Positions 1 to 8,308 are shown, counted from the stretch's first letter. The stretch is DNA of 64,000 nt from Bacteroidales bacterium H5 (GCA_001701225.1 DAAQ01000003.1:14251-78250); one strand, 5' to 3'. The notes: generated from the letters alone by a model not told the origin. Made by a program: numbers and translations.

Positions 1-2703
1 ACTGTTAAAGGCGAGGATGGAGAGGAGATTAAATATCATAATATATATCGCCGTACCACCTTGGGCTCAGACCTTGGGATTACAAGTAGAATTCCGGCAG
101 ACGGTGCTGTGGATCAGCCAACTGATGGTGTGATAATCTTGGACTTTAATCGACAAGTCAAGATACGTGCGTCCCATCAGGCTACCATTTCATCGGGAAC
201 ATTGTCAGTACCCGCCCTCTCGGAAGATAACATGTCTGTGACATATGTTTATTCGGGGGCTACGCCTGGTACCGAAGTTACATTCTGGGTCAATGGCGGC
301 TCCTTCGAGGCCATAGATAATACTGAGGGTGACCTTAAGACCGCCATGAATCAGACTTATTCATACAAGTTCACAATCAAGGATACACCCCGTTCCCGCT
401 GGACAGCCGTCACCTATGAGAGCTCCTCATATGATGTCTCGGCAGGCGTTGTAGGAACAATCACCATGACATTCGACTCGGATGTCAGCATCGGCACAGG
501 CAATGTCACTCTGACTGCCGAATCGGGTGATGCAGCTGTTGTGGGCACAGCCAGCGTGTCAGGCAAAACAGTGACCATGCCATATAGTGGAGCTTCGCTC
601 GACACATCATATACAATCGCAATCCCCGATGGCTTTCTGAAAGGTACGGATGGCAGAAATGTCATCCTCGAGGGTTTTGAAAAAAATGGCAAGAATGTCA
701 TGAAGACTCCGGGACGCAAGTATGACGAAGCAGTGAATGCCGAATTTTCAGTTACATATGACAAGGACGGCAAAGTACTCACGGAGAGCGGCACCTCAGT
801 CGTAAAATCTGCCGAAATCGTGGATGCGGTAATACTATATCCGGAAGCCAATAAAGGTAATGTCAAGGTTACCACAGACGGTGTCGGAAGCCTGAGTTAT
901 GATGTCATCGGATCTGCAAATACGACAATACTGTCGCCTGTATTCGGACTACGGACAAAGGTCTCAAAATCTGTGAGTGGAGTTGTTTCGGAAAGCAATA
1001 TTGATGGGACTGGATATGCAATTCTTGGGATACAACCAAAGCAAGACCTGATGTTTACTGTGTATGCATTCAGGGCTGGCAATGATGGTGATAAACCCAA
1101 CTATCCTCAGATATGGGATAATGACAATGAATGTCAGGTGGAGAATCGGTATCACTCATATGCAAATTGTGATGTTGATGTGAAGGGTAAAACTGAAATC
1201 TGGACTAAGTATACCATCACGGCTCTTTTAAGAAAAGACGGCAACTATATGCTGTTCGCGAATCCGGGCTCGCAGGGATGTATCTGCGGTCTGTCGTATC
1301 AACTCCCTACGGACGAGGTTGAATTCGGTTCTGTGACCTATACTAATGACATAGGAGTAACGAATGTTCGGTCGCGTGCATCGTCTGACGGGGGAGATTC
1401 CGGCCTCGGCACCAATGGCAAGATTCCCGATTTCTATCTGAACGGAGAAACACCTGAATCGCATGATTTTGTAAGAAGTGACGGCACACAAGGCAAGGCT
1501 ATTCTTGAAAATGATGAGGTGCTGACACACCGTATCTCGTTTACTCTGAAGGAGGGCGTGATATTCGGTTTCTATCTCCGCAATGAAAGTGGTGCTGATA
1601 ACATAACTAACCATGACGGTATAATCGTTCCTCATACAAGCTATTCACTGTCATCTCTAAACCAGGAAATGCCCAATACATTATTCAACAATCTTTCGGG
1701 CTCTTCTGCTTCCAAATATTTCACAAAAGGTTGGGGCACATCTAATCCTGGTGGCCCTGACGGTGAGTATCATGGCAAGTTGAACGGTAAGGATGGCAAG
1801 AGGGTTGAGGTTCCCGAAAACCGCAAATACTCGACTGCCTCGACCTATACTGTCAGGATTAACGGTCAGGAGATGCGCTATTTCAGTTTTGAGGACTGGG
1901 TGGACTATGATTTCAATGACATCGTCTTCATGGTCGCTCCCGAGAGTACTGACACTGAGATAGTAGACAACGAGGTCGACACCAATCCGTATATCTATGC
2001 TGTCGAAGACCTTGGCGCGACTACGACCTCGGACATAGACTTCAATGACATCGTGTTTGCTGTCGAGCATGTCTCGGGCAGTGATGCAGCCTTCGTCACC
2101 ATGCTTGCCGCGGGTGGTACACTAAAGGCTCACCTCTATTATAAAGGCCTCGAGATAGGCAATGGATTCGGCGAGATAGTGGCCGGACCGCATGTTGGGA
2201 CTGATAAGGCCCTTGGCCATGTCAATGACTGGTTTGGTGTGGATACCCATAATGTTACTGTCAATGTAGGTGGTGGAGTTCAGACCGGATTCGGCGCCCT
2301 CACCACGGTCAGGATTCCGGTAGAGGAGGATTTCTCTCTGGTTGGAAAATTGGAAGGAGACATAAGCCGGGAGAACGGATTTTTTGTCGAGATAGAACGC
2401 GAGGACGGCAGGACCACGCAGATAACACGTCCCGACCATAAGGGTGAGGCTCCGCAGATGATAATCCTCCCCGGCACATGGCACTGGCCGCTTGAGCGTG
2501 TGGCTATCTCGGAAGCATATCCCGGCGGTATAAACTATGACGGGACGTATCTCCCATCGTTCCAGGAATGGGTCACTAAGGGCGATGGTTTCGGCTTCCA
2601 GTCTATAGACTGGTACAAGACTGCTAAAGACGGAACCGTGATGCGGCATGCCTGGAACGGCTCGGAGGCCGCCCGCGACTATTACAGCAAGCAAAATAAT
2701 TGA
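1..2703 (+). CDS. Secreted LruC-like protein with Ig-like domains (5' partial)
   Basis: The frame is open from base 1, so the true start lies outside the window; the TTG at 61 is not convincing as a start. The visible N-terminus (SRIPADGAVDQP and following) resembles bacterial Ig-like (Big_5/SwmB) domains and repeats about 110 residues later. The C-terminal third has two acidic DFNDIVF motifs (in DYDFNDIVFMV and DIDFNDIVFAV), typical of LruC/DUF4842 or DUF4114 modules that probably bind calcium. It is probably a cell-surface or exported adhesin-like protein. No catalytic motif is visible and the ligand is unknown. A strong terminator follows. Family assignment comes from motif recognition only. 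Confidence 0.75.
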   Translation, partial: TVKGEDGEEIKYHNIYRRTTLGSDLGITSRIPADGAVDQPTDGVIILDFNRQVKIRASHQATISSGTLSVPALSEDNMSVTYVYSGATPGTEVTFWVNGGSFEAIDNTEGDLKTAMNQTYSYKFTIKDTPRSRWTAVTYESSSYDVSAGVVGTITMTFDSDVSIGTGNVTLTAESGDAAVVGTASVSGKTVTMPYSGASLDTSYTIAIPDGFLKGTDGRNVILEGFEKNGKNVMKTPGRKYDEAVNAEFSVTYDKDGKVLTESGTSVVKSAEIVDAVILYPEANKGNVKVTTDGVGSLSYDVIGSANTTILSPVFGLRTKVSKSVSGVVSESNIDGTGYAILGIQPKQDLMFTVYAFRAGNDGDKPNYPQIWDNDNECQVENRYHSYANCDVDVKGKTEIWTKYTITALLRKDGNYMLFANPGSQGCICGLSYQLPTDEVEFGSVTYTNDIGVTNVRSRASSDGGDSGLGTNGKIPDFYLNGETPESHDFVRSDGTQGKAILENDEVLTHRISFTLKEGVIFGFYLRNESGADNITNHDGIIVPHTSYSLSSLNQEMPNTLFNNLSGSSASKYFTKGWGTSNPGGPDGEYHGKLNGKDGKRVEVPENRKYSTASTYTVRINGQEMRYFSFEDWVDYDFNDIVFMVAPESTDTEIVDNEVDTNPYIYAVEDLGATTTSDIDFNDIVFAVEHVSGSDAAFVTMLAAGGTLKAHLYYKGLEIGNGFGEIVAGPHVGTDKALGHVNDWFGVDTHNVTVNVGGGVQTGFGALTTVRIPVEEDFSLVGKLEGDISRENGFFVEIEREDGRTTQITRPDHKGEAPQMIILPGTWHWPLERVAISEAYPGGINYDGTYLPSFQEWVTKGDGFGFQSIDWYKTAKDGTVMRHAWNGSEAARDYYSKQNN

Positions 2704-2727
2704 CGGCTTTAAAACCTTAATTTTGAG

Positions 2728-2766
2728 AAACCCCGGCATCGCGGACGAGCGATACCGGGGTTTTTC
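2728..2766 (+). terminator. Intrinsic terminator after the LruC-like gene
   Basis: The arms aaaccccggcatcgc and gcgataccggggttt pair with one bulged or mismatched position around a short loop and are followed by a T run. It lies 25 bases after the stop codon. Confidence 0.85.
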
Positions 2767-2850
2767 TGTGCAATGCGGTTAAAATAGCGATACACCCTTA
2801 TGTCAAGATATTATATTGTAAGGTGAAGTTTTTCCGTCTTATGCCCCCCG

Positions 2851-3138
2851 GCCGCGAAGCGGCGATATGTGGAAAGCCCCACATCGAGCCGTGTGCCGGG
2901 ATAGCCCCTCAGGGCGTACATCCTGCACACGGCGATGGTGTGGGGTTTGCATACCGACATAAAGACGGGCCTCGAAGAGGTCCATTAATCACATACAGAG
3001 CCTTATGACAAATGGCATCCGCGAGAATGCCGGAATTAAAGGACCTCTCCGAGGCCCCGTAGTCATAATCCCGGTTTCCCCCACACCATCGCCCTGCGGG
3101 CTCGATGCGGGGCTTTCCACATATCGCCGCTTTGCGGC
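2851..3138. repeat. 288-bp nested imperfect palindrome (intergenic repeat)
   Basis: The outer arms 2851-2890 and 3099-3138 are inverted copies matching at 38 of 40 positions. Inside them, 2931-2945 pairs exactly with 3079-3093, and about 2966-2990 pairs with 3034-3057 around cctcgaagaggtcc. The innermost part is a small ggcat/atgcc hairpin. Transcribed from either strand it would fold into one long branched stem. The short frames crossing it carry the palindrome in translation and are not convincing genes. GTCATAAT at 3062-3069 recurs in the hairpin cluster at the right end of the window. Confidence 0.85.
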
Positions 3139-3182
3139 TGGTATTTAACAGTATTTCTCTATGTGCCAGGTAGTTCTTGCTG

Positions 3183-4604
3183 TCAGTGCAGGGTCTCGAG
3201 TGCCTTTCCGTCAGCATCGAGGCTGAAAATGGGCACGTCGGTCTCGGGGTCAACCTTGTAGTAGTGTATGCCGCTGTCGTTCATGCGCGGATAGTAGTTA
3301 CCCAGCAGGCGTGCCATCTCTGCGCCCGCGAGTATGGCAGGGCCGTAGCCGTGGGCGGCCTTGACGCTGACGGGGCGGTAGTAGTAGAATGCCGGGTCGA
3401 ATCCCATGCCTGTGCCCACACAGACATCCTCCACCTCGCCGCGGGCATTGATTTTCGAGGCTACCGCTTCCCATCCGAGGTGTGCCACCGGGCCGTAGAG
3501 GGTTGCATCGACCCATCCCTCGTTGATGGCGTGGGCGATGCAATATGTGAATATCGCCGTGGCTGATGTCTCGTCATACGAATCGGGACGGTCGAGCAAC
3601 TGGTGCCAGAAACCGTCTTTGCCCTGCAGCCCGGCGAGCCCGGCGATATGGTCGCGCAGAGTGGCCATGAGCCGTGCGCGCTGCGGATGATTCTCGGGCA
3701 GATAGTCGAGCAGACGTGTCAGTGTGAGTATGGCCCAGCCGTTGGCACGTCCCCATGCCATCGAGGGCTGTCCCTCCATCCCTTCGACATATCCGTGGCG
3801 GAAAATCTTCTTTTCGGGCATCCACATCCTGTCTATGAACTGTGTGGCCATCTTAGCGGCATTGTCGAGCTGTGCCGGGTCAGACGCGTATTGGCTTCGC
3901 ACGGCCATGGCGGGGAGGGCCATGAACATGTCATCGAGCCATACGGCGTTATGATGGGGGCGGTTGCGGGCTATGGTGCCGTCGGGCAGGCGGTATGTCT
4001 TGTTCTCAACGACGTTATAATAGTTCTCGATGAGGCCTGAGACATCAAGCGTCGAGTCGGCAAGCGCGGCCAGCATGAAGGCCCCCGACATGGCCCCGGC
4101 ATCGTCGAGCGATGCCGGGGCCACCACCTGGCGCATCTGTCCGTCATGTTTGCCTGTACGTGCGGACTGTGCGGCAAATGCCGGAGCCCACTTTGCAAGG
4201 AATCCGATGCGGTCTGTCACATAGTCCTTGTACTTGCTGTCATTCAATATCTCTGCGGCTTTAAGCAGTGCCATGTAGGTCACACCCCACTCGTAGCTTG
4301 TCAGGCGGTAGGTGCCCTGATTGAGCTTGGCACCGTCGGGGAGGGGAGCGGCGGGGTCGGTGAGCTCGGTTCCGTCAGCGTCGACGACCCTCGCAGGTGT
4401 CACCGAGTCGATGTAGGCGAACACGCGGTCAATGTCGGCCTTGACCTGTTCGGGGGTTAGCTGCCCGTAGGGTGTACGGTAGTCGGGCGTGAGCAGATGC
4501 AGCGGGGTAGTGGAGTCGTTTATCTCCTCGGCTGTGTCGGTCTGTCGGGCGCACCCTGCAATCAGCAGCGGCAGGCAGAGTGCAAGCAGTTCTTTTCTCT
4601 TCAT
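3183..4604 (-). CDS. GH88/GH105 family hydrolase, lipoprotein
   Basis: Predicted unsaturated glucuronyl or rhamnogalacturonyl hydrolase, which removes the 4,5-unsaturated uronic acid left by polysaccharide lyases. The ATG at 4604 was chosen because it begins a lipoprotein signal with lipobox LIAGC (Cys18); the frame extends 12 codons further upstream only by overlapping the preceding gene. Family signatures include SLDDAG near residue 165, WLDDMFM near 222, AWGRANGW and DETSATAIF, all in the (alpha/alpha)6 barrel. At 473 residues it is normal length with a longer N-terminal linker. It is the last gene of the leftward operon with the polymerase and sanA-like genes; no lyase is nearby, so the substrate is uncertain. 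Confidence 0.85.
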   Translation of the reverse strand: MKRKELLALCLPLLIAGCARQTDTAEEINDSTTPLHLLTPDYRTPYGQLTPEQVKADIDRVFAYIDSVTPARVVDADGTELTDPAAPLPDGAKLNQGTYRLTSYEWGVTYMALLKAAEILNDSKYKDYVTDRIGFLAKWAPAFAAQSARTGKHDGQMRQVVAPASLDDAGAMSGAFMLAALADSTLDVSGLIENYYNVVENKTYRLPDGTIARNRPHHNAVWLDDMFMALPAMAVRSQYASDPAQLDNAAKMATQFIDRMWMPEKKIFRHGYVEGMEGQPSMAWGRANGWAILTLTRLLDYLPENHPQRARLMATLRDHIAGLAGLQGKDGFWHQLLDRPDSYDETSATAIFTYCIAHAINEGWVDATLYGPVAHLGWEAVASKINARGEVEDVCVGTGMGFDPAFYYYRPVSVKAAHGYGPAILAGAEMARLLGNYYPRMNDSGIHYYKVDPETDVPIFSLDADGKALETLH

Positions 4605-4632
4605 TGTATCTGTATGGTAATTCAAAGGTTGT

Positions 4633-5049
4633 TCAGTCATACATATCGAACAGTTCTCCGTCTATGGCGGTGATATTGCTGACGGGGATATATGTGCCGT
4701 CCGCGAGGGTGAGCACGCGGTCGTAGGGGTCATATTTTGCAATTATCCCTTCCACGGTCTTATATTCTCCTCCGGCTTTACGGCTGTCGGGAACAAAGAC
4801 GGTGAAGGACAAGGGGTGTCGTGACGGGATATTCTGTATGGCATACACGAGCCTCGACGATAAGGCGCGCAGCTCGTCGTCGGACATCTCCTCGTGTGGG
4901 ACGGTTTCTCTGGCGGTCTCGGCCAAGGCGGCGTCATGGCCAGTCAGGGCGGCGAATGGTGCGAACTGCGCTGCCCTCGCCTCCATCGACATCGGCTTAT
5001 GCCTCAAAGACACGGGCCTTGGCAGCCCTATTATATCATCATAGTTCAT
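4633..5049 (-). CDS. YolD-like protein, partner of the Y-family polymerase
   Basis: This 138-residue protein starts at MNYDDIIGLPRPVS; the longer frame reads back into the polymerase gene and lacks protein-like character there. The segment MSMEARAAQFAPFAAL is the hallmark of YolD-like proteins found beside UmuC/DinB-like polymerases in Firmicutes and Bacteroidota. The C-terminal part, with GIIAKYDPYDRVLTLADGTY, resembles a small beta-barrel. It lies 17 bases downstream of the polymerase gene on the same strand, so the two are probably cotranscribed. By analogy with the UmuD/UmuC arrangement it may be an accessory subunit, but that is an inference. Confidence 0.82.
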   Translation of the reverse strand: MNYDDIIGLPRPVSLRHKPMSMEARAAQFAPFAALTGHDAALAETARETVPHEEMSDDELRALSSRLVYAIQNIPSRHPLSFTVFVPDSRKAGGEYKTVEGIIAKYDPYDRVLTLADGTYIPVSNITAIDGELFDMYD

Positions 5050-5066
5050 TAATGAGGAATTAGGAA

Positions 5067-6554
5067 TTACTCCCGGTGTCCGCCTATCTGTCGGTTGCGG
5101 TCGCGCTGGGTGGCGCCATCGGCAAAGTTGAGGCCTTTGAGTATGGCGTTCTTGCCAAACCGTTTCTTTATCCTCAGCACCGCCTCTTGACGTCGTCGCT
5201 CTCTGGCACGAGCCTCCTTGCGCTGCTCCTCCCTGCGCCATAGCTCCTCGTAGTCGGTGAACAGGTCGAGCTGCACGGGCATATCGTTGGCACTCATCTC
5301 CTCCTCGCGCCTGAGGTTGTTGGCACACAATGTGAGGCGGCGCACCAGCAGGTCAGGATTGATGATGCGGTCGAATAGCTCGCCGAACCCCGAAATCAGG
5401 ATGTCGCCCGATGATGTCGGCTCGACGGTGTTTAGGGTGCCGTGGGCATGTACGGGCACACGGCGTCCGTAATGGTCGCGTGTGACGGGGCCGTCATATC
5501 GTGCGCTTATCGCCGGGTCGGTCAGCGACTCGACGTCATATCCCACCGTGAGCACAATCTGGTCTGTGACAAGGCGGTTGTCTATAAGCTCGAGCGACAG
5601 GCTGTCTGCCATCTCAAGCACCACGTTGCGTGCTTTTGGGACAGTGTAGGCCGACTGGAGCACCTGCCCGCTGCTGATTGAGCGCGATGCGGGGCGATAG
5701 GCTTTTATCAGGTCGATTGTCACGGGCTCCCATCCCCACGCATGGTCGATGAGGAGCTCGGCATTGACTCCGAACAGCTGATACAGGAAATCCTCGTGAT
5801 AGAGCGAGCAGCGGGCTATGTCGCCCATGGTGAAAATGCCGTTACGTGCCAGACGGGCAGCTATGCCGCGCCCCACGCGCCAGAAATCGGTGAGCGGCTG
5901 ATGTGCCCACAGCTCACGGCGGTAGCTCATCTCGTCGAGCTCGGCTATGCGCACGCCGTCGCTGTCGGGTGGCATCTTCTTGGCCACTATATCCATGGCA
6001 ATCTTGGCGAGATAGAGGTTTGTCCCTATCCCGGCTGTGGCTGTGACGCCTGTCTCGGCAAGCACCTCGCGTATCATCTTCATGGCGAGCTCGTGGGGTG
6101 TCAGGCGATATGTGGCGAGATATGATGTCACGTCGATGAAAACCTCGTCGATCGAATAGACATGTATATCCTCGGGGGCGATATGGCGCAGGTACACACG
6201 GTATATGCGTGTGCTGTAGTCGATGTAATGTGCCATGCGGGGAGGGGCCACGATATAGTCAACCGCCACATTGGGGTCAGAGTCGAGTATGGTTTTAGAG
6301 TAAGAGCTCCCCGCATGTCCGCGCCTTGCGTTTACCTCGCGCACCTTGCGTATCACCTCAAACAGTCTCGGGCGTCCCCCCGTGCCGTAAGCCTTCAGGG
6401 CCGGAGAGACCGCCAGGCATATAGTCTTGGCTGTCCTCGACTCGTCTGCCACGACAAGGCACGTGTCAAGCGGGTCGAGGCCACGCTCGACACACTCGAC
6501 CGACGCATAGAACGACTTCAGGTCTATCGCTATGTATTGCCTTTGGGATGCCAT
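5067..6554 (-). CDS. Y-family (UmuC/DinB-like) DNA polymerase
   Basis: Translesion DNA polymerase of 495 residues. The ATG at 6554 gives the normal N-terminus YIAIDLKSFYASVE with the first catalytic Asp at residue 11; the 58 upstream codons overlap the neighbouring gene and are not polymerase-like. The second acidic motif is VYSIDEVFIDV. A helix-hairpin-helix-like region (GIAARLARNGIFTMGDIA) and a little-finger-like domain follow, then a basic arginine-rich C-terminus. The gene pairs with the YolD-like gene just downstream. No LexA-type operator was recognised upstream, so SOS control is not shown. Confidence 0.9.
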   Translation of the reverse strand: MASQRQYIAIDLKSFYASVECVERGLDPLDTCLVVADESRTAKTICLAVSPALKAYGTGGRPRLFEVIRKVREVNARRGHAGSSYSKTILDSDPNVAVDYIVAPPRMAHYIDYSTRIYRVYLRHIAPEDIHVYSIDEVFIDVTSYLATYRLTPHELAMKMIREVLAETGVTATAGIGTNLYLAKIAMDIVAKKMPPDSDGVRIAELDEMSYRRELWAHQPLTDFWRVGRGIAARLARNGIFTMGDIARCSLYHEDFLYQLFGVNAELLIDHAWGWEPVTIDLIKAYRPASRSISSGQVLQSAYTVPKARNVVLEMADSLSLELIDNRLVTDQIVLTVGYDVESLTDPAISARYDGPVTRDHYGRRVPVHAHGTLNTVEPTSSGDILISGFGELFDRIINPDLLVRRLTLCANNLRREEEMSANDMPVQLDLFTDYEELWRREEQRKEARARERRRQEAVLRIKKRFGKNAILKGLNFADGATQRDRNRQIGGHRE

Positions 6555-6565
6555 TACGGGTGGGG

Positions 6566-6808
6566 CTATTTCCGGCGCAGCCTGTCGATGATGGCTACGG
6601 CGAAATGAGCAACGATGCCATATACCAGCGTCACCGCAAGCGCCATGCACTCGTTGATGAGGAGCAGGTCGCCGAGCGGCACGGGATATTCGGGACTTGC
6701 CTGATTGAAGGCGGCCACAGCCGCACATATGCTCAGCACGACGAATACTATTACCATCGACGCCTGGGCGAGACCGAATCTGTATCTTCCTATCTGTATC
6801 ATGGTCAT
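6566..6808 (-). CDS. Small two-helix membrane protein, unknown function
   Basis: The 80-residue protein has two hydrophobic helices, about residues 15-35 and 52-72, and ends in RLRRK, a positive cytoplasmic-type tail. It lies 5 bases after the sanA-like gene and 11 bases before the Y-family polymerase gene, all on one strand, so it is probably cotranscribed with them. I do not recognise the family. The spacing on both sides supports it as a real gene rather than a chance frame. Confidence 0.7.
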   Translation of the reverse strand: MTMIQIGRYRFGLAQASMVIVFVVLSICAAVAAFNQASPEYPVPLGDLLLINECMALAVTLVYGIVAHFAVAIIDRLRRK

Positions 6809-6813
6809 TCAGG

Positions 6814-7488
6814 TTATTTTTGTCCTGTATCTCCGGGGATTGTGATGCGCTTGCCCAGGAAATGGGGCTGCTTGCCCAGCAGAAGATCGAGCATCATCTT
6901 GTCGCGCGCCAGCCATTCGCGTATGGCCAGACGTATCCTGACACGTCTGCCGGCCCGCAGCGGGGCCGCGATGGCCACAGCTTGTATGCCGTTGGCGCGG
7001 GCTATATAGAGGGCGCGGGCGTTGTGGTCGACCTGCGATATTATGGTGAGCGAGTCGCAGCCGAATACCTCCTTGGCCCTGACCACAGAGTCGAGTGTCC
7101 TGAATCCGGCATAGTCGGGGACAATCCTCTCTTCGGGCACCCCGAGGGCTACGAGTGCGTCGCGCATGGCTGTAGGCTCGTCGTAGGTCGCGATATGGTT
7201 GTCGCCGCTCACTATGATGTAGTCGGTCTTTCCGGCGTTGTAGAGGGCTGCAGCTGTGCGGATGCGGTTGGTAAAATATGAGTTTGGCCTTCCGAGGCGG
7301 TTGAGCGGATTTGTGCCCAACAGCAGTGACACGCGGTTGTATGGCACTGATGCAACATCATCGTACAACCTATGGCGCGCCGCTCTCTCTACCTTGAAAT
7401 TGGCATATATTGTGAATATGGCAATGACAACGCCAAATGCGGTGAGGGACAGGATGATACCTCTTATCAGCTTTTTCTTTTTCCACAT
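6814..7488 (-). CDS. sanA: SanA/YdcF-like DUF218 envelope protein
   Basis: This 224-residue protein begins with a charged patch (MWKKKKLIR) and one N-terminal membrane helix, followed by a DUF218 domain. LLLGTNPLNRLGRPNSYF, YIIVSGDN and DYAGFRTLDSVVRAKEVFG match SanA, the E. coli protein whose loss weakens the envelope barrier to vancomycin at high temperature. The domain faces the periplasm in known members; its reaction is not established. It is the first gene of a five-gene leftward operon. The consensus promoter at 7493-7522 ends only four bases before the ATG, so the transcript may have almost no leader. Confidence 0.85.
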   Translation of the reverse strand: MWKKKKLIRGIILSLTAFGVVIAIFTIYANFKVERAARHRLYDDVASVPYNRVSLLLGTNPLNRLGRPNSYFTNRIRTAAALYNAGKTDYIIVSGDNHIATYDEPTAMRDALVALGVPEERIVPDYAGFRTLDSVVRAKEVFGCDSLTIISQVDHNARALYIARANGIQAVAIAAPLRAGRRVRIRLAIREWLARDKMMLDLLLGKQPHFLGKRITIPGDTGQK

Positions 7489-7492
7489 GACA

Positions 7493-7522
7493 CAAAAGTA
7501 CAGAAAAAATAGTAAAATACAA
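7493..7522 (-). promoter_or_regulatory. Bacteroidota-type promoter for the sanA-like operon
   Basis: Read leftward it has TTTG, 19 bases, then TACTTTTG (7493-7500), matching TTG-N19/20-TAnnTTTG. The start codon at 7486-7488 begins about where transcription is expected to start. Confidence 0.75.
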
Positions 7523-7546
7523 AGTGTCTGACCGCTGTGGTATATG

Positions 7547-7584
7547 AAAAAAAGAGATTCAATCCTCGTTGGACTGAATCTCTT
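7547..7584 (-). terminator. Terminator of tRNA-Glu copy 1
   Basis: Read leftward, gagattca and tgaatctc arms enclose a short loop and are followed by a run of seven T. Confidence 0.85.
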
Positions 7585-7592
7585 AGGCTGTG

Positions 7593-7665
7593 TAGCGAAT
7601 CCGGGATTCGAACCCGGGTTTCCGCCGTGAGAGGGCGGCGTGCTAGGCCTCTACACTAAATCGCC
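7593..7665 (-). tRNA. tRNA-Glu (anticodon CUC), copy 1
   Basis: A 73-base cloverleaf. The anticodon arm CCGCC-CTCTCAC-GGCGG places CTC at positions 34-36, reading GAG. The T arm is CCGGG-TTCGAAT-CCCGG and the discriminator base is A. CCA is not encoded. The acceptor stem pairs except for one T:T position and a G:T closing pair. A terminator follows at 7547-7584 and a consensus promoter precedes it. Confidence 0.95.
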
Positions 7666-7719
7666 AGCATTTATTTCTTTGTCTGCTCACTCGGGAGGTG
7701 TTTCCCTTGTTTTGCGGTG

Positions 7720-7750
7720 CAAAGTTACGGACAATTTCTGAAACCTGCAA
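7720..7750 (-). promoter_or_regulatory. Promoter of tRNA-Glu copy 1
   Basis: Read leftward it has TTG (7748-7750), a 20-base spacer, then TAACTTTG (7720-7727), a full match to the Bacteroidota consensus. Confidence 0.8.
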
Positions 7751-7778
7751 GCCTTTTGCCAAAAAAATGCGGAAAAAC

Positions 7779-7985
7779 TTAATTTTTCTCCTCTTTCAGT
7801 GATTTCAATGCCTCAAGAAGCTCCGAAATTTCGTTTTTTGCGGCTTCGATAGTCGGGGAGACCGTGAGGTAATAGCCGGGGTCACCACTGTCATCCCATT
7901 CATATTTCTTAAAATTATATCCTACGCCGATTTCAATACCGAGGTCGAAAGTGAAATATACGACATGATTCTGACAATGGCAAAT
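7779..7985 (-). pseudogene. Headless gene fragment between the two tRNA-Glu copies
   Basis: A reading frame of about 68 codons ends in TAA at 7779-7781 and has protein-like composition: VVYFTFDLGIEIGVGYN, then SPTIEAAKNEISELLEAL and a lysine/glutamate-rich end. It has no in-frame start codon. Going upstream it runs directly into the terminator hairpin of tRNA copy 2, exactly where the repeated cassette begins. The simplest reading is a gene whose 5' part was lost when the cassette was duplicated or inserted. I do not recognise the family. Confidence 0.6.
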
Positions 7986-8022
7986 AAAAAAAGAGATTCA
8001 ATCCTCGTTGGACTGAATCTCT
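7986..8022 (-). terminator. Terminator of tRNA-Glu copy 2
   Basis: Same gagattca/tgaatctc hairpin and T run as in copy 1. Confidence 0.85.
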
Positions 8023-8030
8023 TGGCTGTG

Positions 8031-8103
8031 TAGCGAATCCGGGATTCGAACCCGGGTTTCCGCCGTGAGAGGGCGGCGTGCTAGGCCTCTACACTAAATC
8101 GCC
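8031..8103 (-). tRNA. tRNA-Glu (anticodon CUC), copy 2
   Basis: Identical over its 73 bases to the copy at 7593-7665, with anticodon CTC and discriminator A. The two copies lie 438 bases apart. Confidence 0.95.
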
Positions 8104-8157
8104 AGCATTTATTTCTTTGTCTGCTCACTCGGGAGGTGCTCCCCTTGTTTTGCGGTG

Positions 8158-8189
8158 CAAAGTTAGGGCTTTTTCCCGGAATATGCAAA
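8158..8189 (-). promoter_or_regulatory. Promoter of tRNA-Glu copy 2
   Basis: Read leftward it has TTTG, a 20-base spacer, then TAACTTTG (8158-8165). Confidence 0.75.
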
Positions 8190-8235
8190 TGCCAATCGGT
8201 TTTTAAGAAAATTTTAACACTTGGCTCTAAGAAGT

Positions 8236-8271
8236 GGTCCGGCACACGGGATTAGGAACATGTGCCGGACC
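8236..8271 (-). terminator. Terminator of the alpha-galactosidase gene
   Basis: Arms ggtccggcaca and tgtgccggacc form an 11-bp stem downstream of the stop codon at 8309. An A/T-rich stretch follows on the leftward strand rather than a tight T run. Confidence 0.6.
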
Positions 8272-8308
8272 GAGGTTTGTAGGTTATTATTGTGGTGTAC
8301 TATGAGCC

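Larger units (their letters stand above)
7547..7727 (-). repeat. tRNA-Glu cassette, copy 1 (direct repeat)
   Basis: This segment holds terminator, tRNA-Glu, spacer and promoter -7 element. It is repeated at 7986-8165 with only a 1-base indel and a two-base change (tttccc versus ctcccc). The repeat ends exactly at the TAACTTTG promoter element. Confidence 0.9.
7986..8165 (-). repeat. tRNA-Glu cassette, copy 2 (direct repeat)
   Basis: Second copy of the 180-base cassette at 7547-7727, in the same orientation. The sequence beyond the promoter -7 element differs between copies, yet both keep a TTG at the right distance, so both look transcribable. Confidence 0.9.

Noticed and set aside
2823..3253. 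Two short frames across the intergenic palindrome
   Set aside because: Their translations merely reflect the two palindrome arms (AAICGKP appears in both). Repeats of this kind often produce spurious small gene calls.
7593..8103. tRNA-Glu pair as attL and attR of an integrated element
   Set aside because: The repeat covers the whole tRNA and its promoter half, not only a 3' end, and the 365 bases between copies contain no integrase; a duplication scar is more economical.
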